Shown here: one piece after another, positions 8,908 to 17,600 of the stretch
Numbering within the stretch: position 1 is the first letter of the stretch
Layout of the letters: the number at the start of each line of letters is the position of its first letter
Source of the DNA: Ichthyosporea sp. XGB-2017a
Taxonomy: Eukaryota > Opisthokonta > Ichthyosporea
Length of the DNA: 37,131 nucleotides
Reading direction: 5' to 3'
Assembly: GCA_002811675.1 (NCBI GenBank)
Contig: PDIM01000029.1
Location: 36,680-73,810, forward strand
Program-made: the position numbers and the translations under genes
Notes under the pieces: model-generated
The model's input: the letters and a program-made list of their open reading frames with translations, nothing else
Told to the model about the DNA's origin: nothing
Database searches by the model: none

Positions 8908-8979
8908 TCTTCGATAGTATAGTGGTGAGTATCCCCGCCTGTCACGCGGGAGACCCGGGTTCAATTCCCGGTCGGAGAG
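8908..8979 (+). tRNA. trnD-GUC: tRNA-Asp (anticodon GTC)
   Basis: The 72-base cloverleaf is complete without CCA. The acceptor stem TCTTCGA pairs with TCGGAGA and G is the discriminator base. The anticodon stem CCCGC/GCGGG encloses the loop CTGTCAC, with anticodon GTC at 8941-8943, which reads GAC and GAT. The T arm CCGGG/CCCGG encloses TTCAATT. The internal promoters are box A at 8915-8925 and box B (GGTTCAATTCC) at 8958-8968. There is no intron. The sequence closely follows the eukaryotic cytosolic tRNA-Asp consensus. It stands alone between protein genes. Confidence 0.98.
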
Positions 8980-8980
8980 C

Positions 8981-8995
8981 TTTTTATTTTTTTTT
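8981..8995 (+). terminator. Pol III terminator of tRNA-Asp
   Basis: T5-A-T9 begins two bases after the discriminator base. This is a strong RNA polymerase III stop and supports a functional tRNA gene. Confidence 0.9.
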
Positions 8996-10525
8996 GACTC
9001 TAGTGACTAGCACCCTTATTCTCAGATGTTCCACCCTTTCTTGAATGAGACTTTTAGTGACACAGAGGATGCATGTTTTTGATAAGACAATGAAAGTAAA
9101 AGAAATAAAAATGCTTATTTTTTTTTGTTTCTCAAAGTATCTGAAGGGAGGATTTCTTGCTTCTTCTTGTTGTTCGTTTGGAAGTCTGGAAGCTGGAATA
9201 CATTGTGCCTTAATATATCCCAACCATGGTAAAATAAAACAAGAATGTTAGCCCTTTTGCTGAACGTTCATGTCTCCAGGATACTCCTAAGGTACATAAA
9301 ACTGTTTCTATCGGTTGCGGCCAAAGCACCTCTTCTCGTCTAGCTCTGTTCTGAGAAATCTCCCTATTTTTTGCCACTTTTTTTTTCTTCTTGCCTTTGG
9401 CATCTCTCTCTTTAAAGAAGAGCCGCAGACAAGGGAACCAAATAACAACGAAAATTCAAAGATGAGCTGGTCTTTTTTTTTTCGTCTTTCTAGCAAAATG
9501 GATTTGGATAAAGTATGTTCGGGAAGTTTATGTAAAAAGAGGAGACGCATTTTTTTGCATGCCTCATCCATCGCTCGGCTCTTTACCGAAAACACATCCT
9601 TCCTTGGAATTTGTAACACATAAAAATAGATCAACTGTTTTCAGTCATGTGAACATCTTTTGCTGTATGTATCTCTCTTTCAAGTTAAAATCCCAAATGT
9701 AGCTCATTCCCAATAATGGGAAGGGTCTCACATGTAATACGCGAACATAACAATCGAACAGAAACTTCAACAATATCAATCAATACTCCAATAAGATGAT
9801 TAAATTCTGATAACAATTTGCAGTTTTAATAACCAGCTCATGAGGATCCACTAATGCTACAAGAGTACTAGAGCTCGTGAGTAAAAATGCAGTAACTCAA
9901 ACATAACAATACGAATTCAAAGAAGATGAATTTGTGTGCAAGTACGTCTGTTCACTCTTCATGAGATTTCATAACTACTGTAAGTACCTACAAAAGGATG
10001 ATGACAGGCAGTCAGCCAATTATTTTCTATTGCATTAAAATTACAGCCCCACCTTACATTTCCCACGGATGTACCTCAGGATGTATAGCGTGGAATCTCT
10101 GCTGAGTCTATGCATGTAAAAGAGAAGATATTGGACTGGTGGAGCAGTAATATGCCAAGAGTATAACAGGCATCTACTATATTACACACAAAATATGAGA
10201 TTAGAGAACCAATACAAACTGTCCTTTTCAACACGACCCCACTCAATGAAGATGTTTCTTCCTTTCCCTGTTTTGGCCAATCACAATCCTCACAAGCAGC
10301 ACGCCTCCTCTTTTATCCCAAAATGGGGTCCTTTCTGACAAATATGTTAATAGCTCTTCCAAATGAGGTACGTTTCTACCATATTTAGTAGTCATTTATT
10401 TCCCTTACCCCCTTTTGCCCTGTGACTAATTGCTACTCTGTGTCAGTCGTCAAGCAATGCAAAGTGCCTAGCTTCTTCGTTTCTTTCATAGGATACTTCT
10501 GTGGCTTCTGCTCAACTGGAAAAGC
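8996..10525. other. Non-coding spacer between tRNA-Asp and the phosphate transporter
   Basis: About 1.5 kb with no supported gene. The overlapping frames on both strands at about 9308-9634 are Lys/Phe-rich and match nothing recognisable. The last 250 bases probably form the distal promoter of the phosphate transporter and include a CCAAT-type motif at 10276. Confidence 0.55.
10276..10290 (+). promoter_or_regulatory. Extended CCAAT motif upstream of the phosphate transporter
   Basis: GCCAATCACAATCCT contains the NF-Y-type core CCAATCA. The same 15 bases, with one A-to-G change, occur at 14152-14166 upstream of the MFS gene. The motif is 236 bases before the TATA box at 10526. Confidence 0.35.
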
Positions 10526-10533
10526 TATAAAAG
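10526..10533 (+). promoter_or_regulatory. TATA box of the phosphate transporter gene
   Basis: TATAAAAG lies 158 bases before the ATG. This predicts a leader of about 125 bases. The same octamer precedes the dynein gene. Confidence 0.6.
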
Positions 10534-10683
10534 CAGAGTAACTTTCTACTCAACTGTTTCTGTAGTTATCCAAAGTATCATTTGAAAATCTATCTTTCAA
10601 GCGCTTTTGTTGACATAATACACCACGGTAAATCTTCGAAAAAGCTTTTTCTTTCGGGTTTCTAAATAATTTTATAAATCATC

Positions 10684-12162
10684 ATGTTGGACCCCATTTT
10701 CGGTGTTGTTGAGCTCCAGGCCGTGTCCTGGATTGTTGCCATTGGTATCATCATGGCCTTCAACTTGGCTATGGCCATGGGAAGTAACGATTTGAGCAAC
10801 TCTTTCGCAACTTCCGTTGGTTCTAAAGTATTGACTCTCACCCAAGCTGTAATCATTGCTGCAATCTTCGACTTGAGCGGAGCCATGCTTTTGGGAGGAG
10901 GTGTCACTGACACCATGCGCAAAGGGGTTGTTGAGGTGAGCATTTTTGACAACACCCCAGCCCTCCTTATGTTGGGTATGTTGTGCGCTTTGTTTGGTGC
11001 CTTTGCTTGGGTTGCTTTTGCTACTGCTCTTACTTTGCCTGTGTCCACCACACACGCTGTTGTTGGAGCTATTATTGGATTTTCCCTGTGCCAGAGTCCA
11101 TCTGAGGGTGTTGATTGGTTCGGAGTCGGAAAAATTTGCTTATCATGGATTGTCTCTCCCGTTTTCGCTGGAGTTTTGACAGCTATTCTGTACTTGACCA
11201 CCAGACACTTCATCCTGCGAGTTGACCCTGAAGTTGGCTTGAAAAGAGTTCACGTCTATGCCTCTATGATTATCGGTACTGTTTTCTTCCTCGTCTCTAT
11301 CTTTGCTTTTAACAAGAAGAAGAAGGATGGTGACTGGGTATGGATTGGTCCTTTGATTTCCATTGGAATTGGGTTCGTTGTCTTTCTTATTGCTGAGTTT
11401 TTGTTTGTCCCTTACCTTTTCAAAAGACTTCAAAACGAAGAACTCGACCTTGGTGATGAAGCTGATTGTGTGGAAAAGGATCTGGAGAAGGACGTTTCCG
11501 TTACCCCCAAGGAAACTGAAGTTGATGCCAAGCCAAAGAAGAAGGCCGTTCGCCTTGAAGACAGAGAGGATGGTTTTACCCACACCGAAAAGACTGGCAA
11601 GCTTCACTCCAACACCGAAATCTTTGATAGCTTTGTCGAACGTCGTTTTGCTGCTATCCAAGTTCTCACCGCTTGTTATGCCGCTTTTGCGCATGGTTCA
11701 AATGACTTGAGTAATGTTGCCGCCCCTCTTTCATCTATTTTCTCTATCTACGACACCAATGTAGTTGAAGACGAAGTTGAGATGAGCTATGTCGCCATGA
11801 CCATTGGTGGTGTTGGTATCGTTGTTGGTTTGGCCATCTGGGGAAGAAAAGTTATTGAGACTGTCGGACATAAAATGACCAAAATCACTCCTTCCCGTGG
11901 TGTGGCTGTCGAACTTGGTGTTGCCACTGCCGTTCTTTTGGCTTCTTACTTGAAAATGCCGGTCTCCACTACCCATTGCTGTGTTGGTTCAATTGTTGCT
12001 GTTGGCCTTTGCAATAAGCAAGGAAAGAATGCTGTTAACTGGTCATTGTTTTCCGGTATTTTCATCAGCTGGGTTGTAACTCTCCCTGCTGCTGGTCTTG
12101 TCAGTGCTGGATTTTATGCATTGTTGAAGCCTGTCGTTGAAAACTCTTTGGCTGGTTACTAA
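10684..12162 (+). CDS. PiT (SLC20-type) sodium/phosphate symporter
   Basis: This 492-residue inorganic phosphate transporter probably acts in the plasma membrane with Na+ or H+ as the driving ion. Two repeats, typical of the PiT family, carry signature motifs: GSNDLSNSFATSVGSKVLTL at residues 33-52 and AHGSNDLSNVAAPLSSIF around 336-353. Each repeat also has PVSTTH (LTLPVSTTHAVVGAIIGFSLC in the first, KMPVSTTHCCVGSIVAVGLC in the second). About ten to twelve membrane helices flank a charged cytosolic loop rich in Glu, Lys and Asp (about 250-320). The ATG at 10684 places the first helix right after an 11-residue tail, as in SLC20 proteins. The gene has no intron and converges on the MFS gene. 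A TATA box lies at 10526 and a poly(A) signal at 12231. The coupling ion cannot be read from the sequence. Confidence 0.93.
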   Translation: MLDPIFGVVELQAVSWIVAIGIIMAFNLAMAMGSNDLSNSFATSVGSKVLTLTQAVIIAAIFDLSGAMLLGGGVTDTMRKGVVEVSIFDNTPALLMLGMLCALFGAFAWVAFATALTLPVSTTHAVVGAIIGFSLCQSPSEGVDWFGVGKICLSWIVSPVFAGVLTAILYLTTRHFILRVDPEVGLKRVHVYASMIIGTVFFLVSIFAFNKKKKDGDWVWIGPLISIGIGFVVFLIAEFLFVPYLFKRLQNEELDLGDEADCVEKDLEKDVSVTPKETEVDAKPKKKAVRLEDREDGFTHTEKTGKLHSNTEIFDSFVERRFAAIQVLTACYAAFAHGSNDLSNVAAPLSSIFSIYDTNVVEDEVEMSYVAMTIGGVGIVVGLAIWGRKVIETVGHKMTKITPSRGVAVELGVATAVLLASYLKMPVSTTHCCVGSIVAVGLCNKQGKNAVNWSLFSGIFISWVVTLPAAGLVSAGFYALLKPVVENSLAGY

Positions 12163-12230
12163 ACAGTAACAGAGTATATTTCCTATTTAAATACTTTGCT
12201 CTACTTCTCTCATGCACTACCTAGCTATAA

Positions 12231-12236
12231 AATAAA
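12231..12236 (+). terminator. Poly(A) signal of the phosphate transporter gene
   Basis: AATAAA lies 68 bases after the TAA stop, in an AT-rich trailer. Confidence 0.5.
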
Positions 12237-12330
12237 TACTCTCCTATGCATAAGCATCCAATCATGAATACTTTTTGAAAACATCTGAACAATAGTTTTG
12301 TTTTAATAGACAAAAACAGAAAAAAAAAGG

Positions 12331-12346
12331 TGTGTGTGTGTGTGTG
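12331..12346 (+). repeat. (TG)8 microsatellite
   Basis: Eight TG units directly follow an A8GG stretch in the convergent spacer. Confidence 0.9.
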
Positions 12347-12356
12347 CGGAAAAAAT

Positions 12357-12381
12357 GGTTTACTCGAGGCCTCGGTTTACT
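12357..12381. repeat. 8-base direct repeats around a palindrome, possible transposon footprint
   Basis: GGTTTACT occurs at 12357-12364 and again at 12374-12381, separated by CGAGGCCTC. With the next G this forms the perfect palindrome CGAGGCCTCG. Duplicated 8-base targets with palindromic filler are what hAT elements can leave on excision. The match is short and could be chance. Confidence 0.4.
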
Positions 12382-12475
12382 GTTTTTTTAATATCTTTGT
12401 TTTTTCTTTAATTGAGTACGATCGGAAAGAGTGAGTACATGGAAAAGGAGGTATTGGCTTTATCCATATTTTGCT

Positions 12476-13915
12476 TTACTTCTGTGGCTTTGACTTGACA
12501 ATGTTTGGGTCAGTAAGCCCAGTATAGCACAGGAGAAGGAGGATGAGATGGATGAACATGACGACAAGACATGCGCCCATAATTATATTTTCGTGTTGTG
12601 GGTGGCCTGGGAATTGTGACCCCAATGCCGTCCCCAGAGCTCGCCCCACAGCCATGGAACCCAGACTGACGATGCCCACGTCCACTTTGAGACCGCGCCC
12701 AAAGTCTGCGGGTATGAGTTTGATGAAGAGAGATTGCATAATTCCGAAAAGAAGAGAAAGGGTGATGAAGAGAATGCTACCACCAATGATATACTGGGAC
12801 TCGGACAATGTCTCTCCGTATTGTAAAAGGACTATGTTGGCTGCCAAATTTGTAAAGATCAAAACAGCAGCCATCTTCTTCTCAGAGATATGAGACAGGT
12901 ATCGCTGCTGAATGTAAAAAGCTGGGAAAACAGCTAATCCAATAGCTCCCAAGAATACCGATACCAGTGTAACGGACCATCCGAAAAAGTAATCTGCAAT
13001 AAATGGGGCAGCTGCTTCAAAGCCACCAAGAGAAAAGCGACCACATCCATTCATTACAAGCAAGGAAATGACCATCCACGTGGTTCGGCGTCTTGTGGCA
13101 TCAGATACAGGGGTAGAAATAGTGCTTTCTTCCTTCTTAGCATCTTCATCCACACATACAGGGCACGCAACATCGCATTCTGGTCGTGGCTCTGGCTCCT
13201 CAAACAAAAACCAAAATGCAACCATAAAAAAGAGAGACATTGCAGCATAGAACCACCCAGGCAATGTCATCTTGTCAAAATACACCTTACCTACCCTGGC
13301 TTCTCCTAAACTGAGTAGAGCAGCAACAATGGCTCCCCCAGCCACTCCGAGGGCTACTGCGGTGCTGAGCTTCCCGGATGCCATTTTGACAAGAGACGAA
13401 CCATAAGACTGAGATATCCAATTAACACTGAGACTTAATGTATAAGCAACGCCTACCAATGCACGAGAGATGTAGAATTGGGCCGAGGACAAACTGGTTT
13501 CAGAGAGGGCATAAAGAAGATTACTAATCAAGGCCACGAAATTGACAATGACAAAAGCCCGTCGGAATCCAACTTGGCGGTACACAAAGGACCAAAGAAA
13601 CAAGCTGGGAATTCCAATAAGCGGGGCCAAGCCCAGCATGACACCAGACATGGACTTTGGCGCACCAACTCGTTCTGTGTAGTCAGGCCCTGTGGGAATC
13701 TGGACGTAGTAATTGCTCACACAGACCACCGTCATGAACAGATTGAGAAACTCCGCCCATCCAGATGGTTTGCGGTTCATCTTCCATTCTACACACGCGG
13801 GAGTGCTAGCCGTCTCTTCCATTGTGGTGGACACAAGCATCCCCTCCTCCGCGATTGATTCATCGGCATTTTGATATTTCTTTTCCACTAAAGTATTGCC
13901 CCCTTGTCTTTCCAT
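12476..13915 (-). CDS. MFS carrier resembling SPX-MFS phosphate transporters, without the SPX domain
   Basis: A 479-residue major facilitator protein with about twelve membrane helices. The start of the membrane part (VSNYYVQIPTGPDYTERVG, then the VMLGLAPLIGIPS stretch) and TLPGWFYAAMSLFFMVAFWFLF resemble plant and algal SPX-MFS (PHT5/VPT) and MFSD8-like carriers. These act on vacuolar or lysosomal membranes. No SPX domain is present: only about 60 polar residues precede the first helix. The central loop contains C247-x3-C251-x2-C254 between acidic residues. The first ATG at 13915 is preferred. An in-frame GTG at 14014 gives a longer frame, but it lies too close to the TATA box at 14023-14030 to be in the mRNA. 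The gene converges with the PiT gene. Substrate assignment is by resemblance only; the MFS fold is certain. Confidence 0.85.
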   Translation of the reverse strand: MERQGGNTLVEKKYQNADESIAEEGMLVSTTMEETASTPACVEWKMNRKPSGWAEFLNLFMTVVCVSNYYVQIPTGPDYTERVGAPKSMSGVMLGLAPLIGIPSLFLWSFVYRQVGFRRAFVIVNFVALISNLLYALSETSLSSAQFYISRALVGVAYTLSLSVNWISQSYGSSLVKMASGKLSTAVALGVAGGAIVAALLSLGEARVGKVYFDKMTLPGWFYAAMSLFFMVAFWFLFEEPEPRPECDVACPVCVDEDAKKEESTISTPVSDATRRRTTWMVISLLVMNGCGRFSLGGFEAAAPFIADYFFGWSVTLVSVFLGAIGLAVFPAFYIQQRYLSHISEKKMAAVLIFTNLAANIVLLQYGETLSESQYIIGGSILFITLSLLFGIMQSLFIKLIPADFGRGLKVDVGIVSLGSMAVGRALGTALGSQFPGHPQHENIIMGACLVVMFIHLILLLLCYTGLTDPNIVKSKPQK

Positions 13916-14022
13916 CTTGAACTTTACTATAATCTGTACAAAAGATTCACAAGCTGATTTGTATATCTGAACGTACTTTCTTGTTTCTGGCTCTTTCTCC
14001 TCAAACCAAGCCACCTTTTGCC

Positions 14023-14030
14023 TATTTATA
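14023..14030 (-). promoter_or_regulatory. TATA box of the MFS gene
   Basis: On the minus strand the sequence reads TATAAATA, 107 bases before the ATG at 13915. The expected transcription start (about 13995) lies downstream of the alternative GTG at 14014, which supports the ATG start. Confidence 0.6.
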
Positions 14031-14151
14031 CTTCATCCATCTTTGAAACCATTCGGTTAAAAAACTATAAATAAAACAAGGAAACCATTCTCCATCTACA
14101 ACATGTCAAAATTCCTTACCGTAGAATAGCTTACTTATCTTGCTATGGACA

Positions 14152-14166
14152 GCCAATCACAGTCCT
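14152..14166 (+). promoter_or_regulatory. Extended CCAAT motif upstream of the MFS gene
   Basis: GCCAATCACAGTCCT differs by one base from the motif at 10276 upstream of the phosphate transporter. Relative to the MFS gene it is in the reverse orientation, about 120 bases before its TATA box. NF-Y-type sites can work in both orientations. Confidence 0.35.
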
Positions 14167-14613
14167 TCTTTCCAAGACATGTCAGTCCACCTTCCTCTAA
14201 TGTCGCCCTGCAGATTGATAAAAAGAATAGATCCTGGTAGCCCACACTCGACACCATCAACTAGCTATCAACAAGAGAACAAGAGGTCTCCTTAGAGACT
14301 CTTTATCCCTGTACCCCTATTACAGCCAAAAAGGTGCCCCTGTCCTGGCTGCTGCTGGCAAGGGGACTGGTGGCGGAGCTTGGGGATATTTTCAAGAGGC
14401 CCACACGGGTACAACAATAAGGGTTGAGCTGTTTATTCTGCACATTCTCAAATTCTTTATTTTGCGTTACTTTCTTTTCTTATCTTTTGTCCGAAAAATG
14501 CTTCTTTATTTGTTGCAAAGCCCTTATTGTGTACAGTGTTTTTAGGTTTTTTTATGAAAAATCTCTAACACTCAGTCGCACACTCCAGCCATGGCTTCCT
14601 CATTTCTATGTAG
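14167..14613. other. Spacer between the MFS promoter and the dynein 3' end, with possible structured RNA
   Basis: No coding sequence is seen. A hairpin with one bulge lies at 14281-14303 (AAGAG-G-TCTC, loop CTTA, GAGACTCTT). TGTACCC at 14310-14316 can pair perfectly with GGGTACA at 14407-14413, closing about 90 bases that are unusually GC-rich for a spacer here and contain further pairable CCCCT and AGGGG. AATAAA on the dynein strand (14510 to 14505) is a likely dynein poly(A) signal, so the structured part lies outside both mRNAs. No known RNA family was recognised. Confidence 0.35.
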
Positions 14614-17600
14614 TTAGTTCGAAAGAAGTAAGCAGACTCCTGCCAAGACCCATTTACTAGGGGCCTCACGAGATTTTAAAGATATTGTCCAAACATAGGT
14701 TGGGCCACGTAGCTTGGTTTTGTATAGTGGGCACTCATAGATTCCTGCAACGTTGTGGAGACTGTCTTCGGATGATTCCAGTTGTTGTACTTTTAGGAAT
14801 ATGACCGGCATGGGGGAGGTAATCTCTTTAACAAACGCTTCCTGGATACATCCAGTGTGTGTGTCCCATCTCGCCCCTTCCATGTACATTCCCGTAATAT
14901 ACACCCCATCCCGAGCCGGAAACACAATCTCATGGCGCTCCTTCTTCGTAATATCGCAGCGAAGCTTTGTGCTGTCGAGAGACCACTTCATTTTTCTTGC
15001 TGCAGTCTGCATGACTGCAGTTAAGAAGGATTGGGGATTGAACAGGCCTGATATCCAAATCACCGTCGGAAGCTTGAAGTCGACCACCCACATTTCGAGC
15101 TCTTTCACGCGGGTTCGAATATCTTGGAACCAGGGCCCAAGAGGCTTGAGGGACGGATAAGCAAACTTTTCCCAAGTAGAGGGAACTTCACCTCTGCAAA
15201 TTTCCAAAAGCATTACCTCCATAGATTCATTCATACTAAGATTTCCTTGAAGAGCCATTGTTAAGTTAGTGACACTAGTTTTCATTACATGAAGAAGACT
15301 ATTCATTCTTTCCACTTCATTGTATGCCACTACAACATAGGGATCACGTTCTACAACCCCATTCATCATATCCTCAATATTGAACATATCCGGCATCGTA
15401 GACATCACCTCCTCTAAAATAGACTCTGCTCGGTCTTCTTTAGACGTGTTCGACTGGTTGGTATCAGAATCCCCCCGTAGCTGAAAGAGTGTGTCGCATA
15501 ATTCGCGAGTAAATAAAGTCAACACTTCAATCTCCGAGTTGGGGTGGAGCCCAAAGAGATAAGACGTTTCTTGGGGAAAGCCGTCTTCCACATTTTGCCT
15601 ATATGTAGCCATATCAGGAGAGGTATATACGTTAATGCCTTCAACCAAAGGAATATATCCTTCCATAACATCTCTGTTGATATATGTTTCTAGGCAGGTT
15701 GCACATAGTCTACGATCCCAGCGGTCAGCAATATGGCCGCCATACATAATTTCGCCAAAAATATAACGAATATCAGTCCATGGGACATCGATGCTGTTTT
15801 CGAGGTAGTTGTAAAGGACGTCTTTACATATCAAAAGATCCCCGATGCTAAAGGGATACTGGGCGTACCACCCTCCTGGGCCAAACTTTCTTCGCTCTAA
15901 AACAATAGCGTGAAAGAAACACAAACAAAAAAGAATCTTTTTAAAGTCAGTTTCCTTTGTACAAGGCTCCAGGGATGAGTCTGGTATGTTGTCGAGTGCA
16001 ACAAGCATATTGGCTTTTAGCCCAGAAGGAGGCTCATCTGTTATTTTGATACAACTTTGTAAAATACCAATGGGGATGACTTGCTCCTTTTCAAAGGGTT
16101 CGGCAGTTAGAAAAAGGCGAAATGAATCCGCCTTTTCTTCTTTCGACTCATCTTTCGACACTTTCATTCCTTCAAAAATCTCTTCCAGGGTAAGAAGCCA
16201 TTTTGGAGCCAAATGAATATTTTGCAACATAAGCCATAGCCCTTCCTTTCTTGCCTTTTCCAACATATTTTCCGCAATAACTTCTTGTCCCTGACCTAGT
16301 GACACATTGATGAACTTTCCATTTGCTTCAGTGTAGCCCATTGCCTCACCAAGGGTAGCTACTTTCTTTATCGGATCAAGACCAGGTGATAAAATGAAAA
16401 ATATTGGTTTTGTACAGGAGCTTTCTTTGAATGTGTCTTCGAGTAGGAGGGGTGTGGCCCCAATGTACTCTGTGCCTAACTTTTCTTCAATAAATTGCAT
16501 GAGTGCGTGTTTCATACGGTCCACACGAAAGGCTTTGATTATAGAAAGTCGCTGGTAAATTAACTTGGATTTCCATTCTTGGGGCATGAGTTCATTTTCT
16601 GGTGCCTCGCTTTCGGACCACTTTTTCCATCTCTTTGAACTCCCCAATATGTCTTGCTTGAGTTCGGAAAAGTTTTGCAAAGTACTCAAGTACGAAATAC
16701 TGGCCCAACTATCTGAGGAGAGCCAGTCAAAGGGACATGGATCAGACATAGGGTATGGCTTGGTTTTGACGAGAAACATCAACTCTTCTTTTGAAAAATT
16801 AGGAGTTGATTCACTCATGCAAATGTTAAAGGTAAGCTGGGATGTAAAAATTAACTCGTCTCTTTCAAAAAGCGCCCGTGTTACATATTGCCACAAATTC
16901 CAAGTGATTGAGCTCACCAAGCTTTGGACTCTTTCACTGATCTCATCACTCTCTTCTCCCTTTTTAAGAGACATTATAAATACATCTGTAAATTCACTCA
17001 ACGAAAAATGATACATTGAATTTATGCGGTTCAAATCATTCACAAGGAAAAAGATGATTGAAGCACGCTGAGCAGCAGGTCTATACTTTTCACGAATTTC
17101 ATTAATGTTGCCTTCGGTGACCAAAGTGTCAGCAACTTGATTTTGAATATCTTGAGCAGTGTTCTTGGTGTTTTCCAAACTCTCTACAAGAACTGTATCT
17201 CCTAAAAAGTTTCCCTCTGCAGATGATATTTGTGCCAGAAGTACATCTTCCAAATCCTTCAGGCGAATTTTGAATTCATTCTGCTGAAGCGTTAATGCTT
17301 TCATTTTTGATTCCAAATCTGGTCTTTCTTGGCTCACTACTGACCCAAGCAACTGATCTTCCAGCCCTTGTTTAGTAACTGTAAAATTGATAATTGTGAC
17401 CTGGGCCTGCAACTCTGGTGGGAAATGGGGCTTTGCTAACTTCGTGTGAAGATAAAGTCGAAAATTTGGGTCATAATCGATTTCCCGGTCTCCGATTTTG
17501 ATGTATTTCCCCTTTTTGATGGTTTGCCCGCCCAGCACGCTGTTGAGCATTGGATCTATGTATTCTCCAATATTCTCAATTAAAATGTGATCGCCATTTG

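Larger units (their letters stand above)
12237..12475. other. Convergent spacer between the two transporter genes
   Basis: It contains a (TG)8 microsatellite at 12331-12346 and a palindrome between 8-base direct repeats at 12357-12381. No gene is seen, and no clear AATAAA was found for the MFS gene. Confidence 0.5.

Noticed and set aside
8984-9634. Overlapping Lys/Phe-rich frames on both strands
   Set aside because: Low complexity, no recognisable domain, and no promoter or poly(A) context. They look like chance frames.
13916-14014. Longer MFS protein starting at 14014
   Set aside because: The start codon is GTG, it lies only nine bases from the TATA box, and the added residues are unlike an MFS N-terminus. 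The ATG at 13915 is preferred.
14310-14345. U2 snRNA-like stretch on the minus strand
   Set aside because: Only about ten bases resemble U2, and neither the branch-site pairing region nor an Sm site is present.
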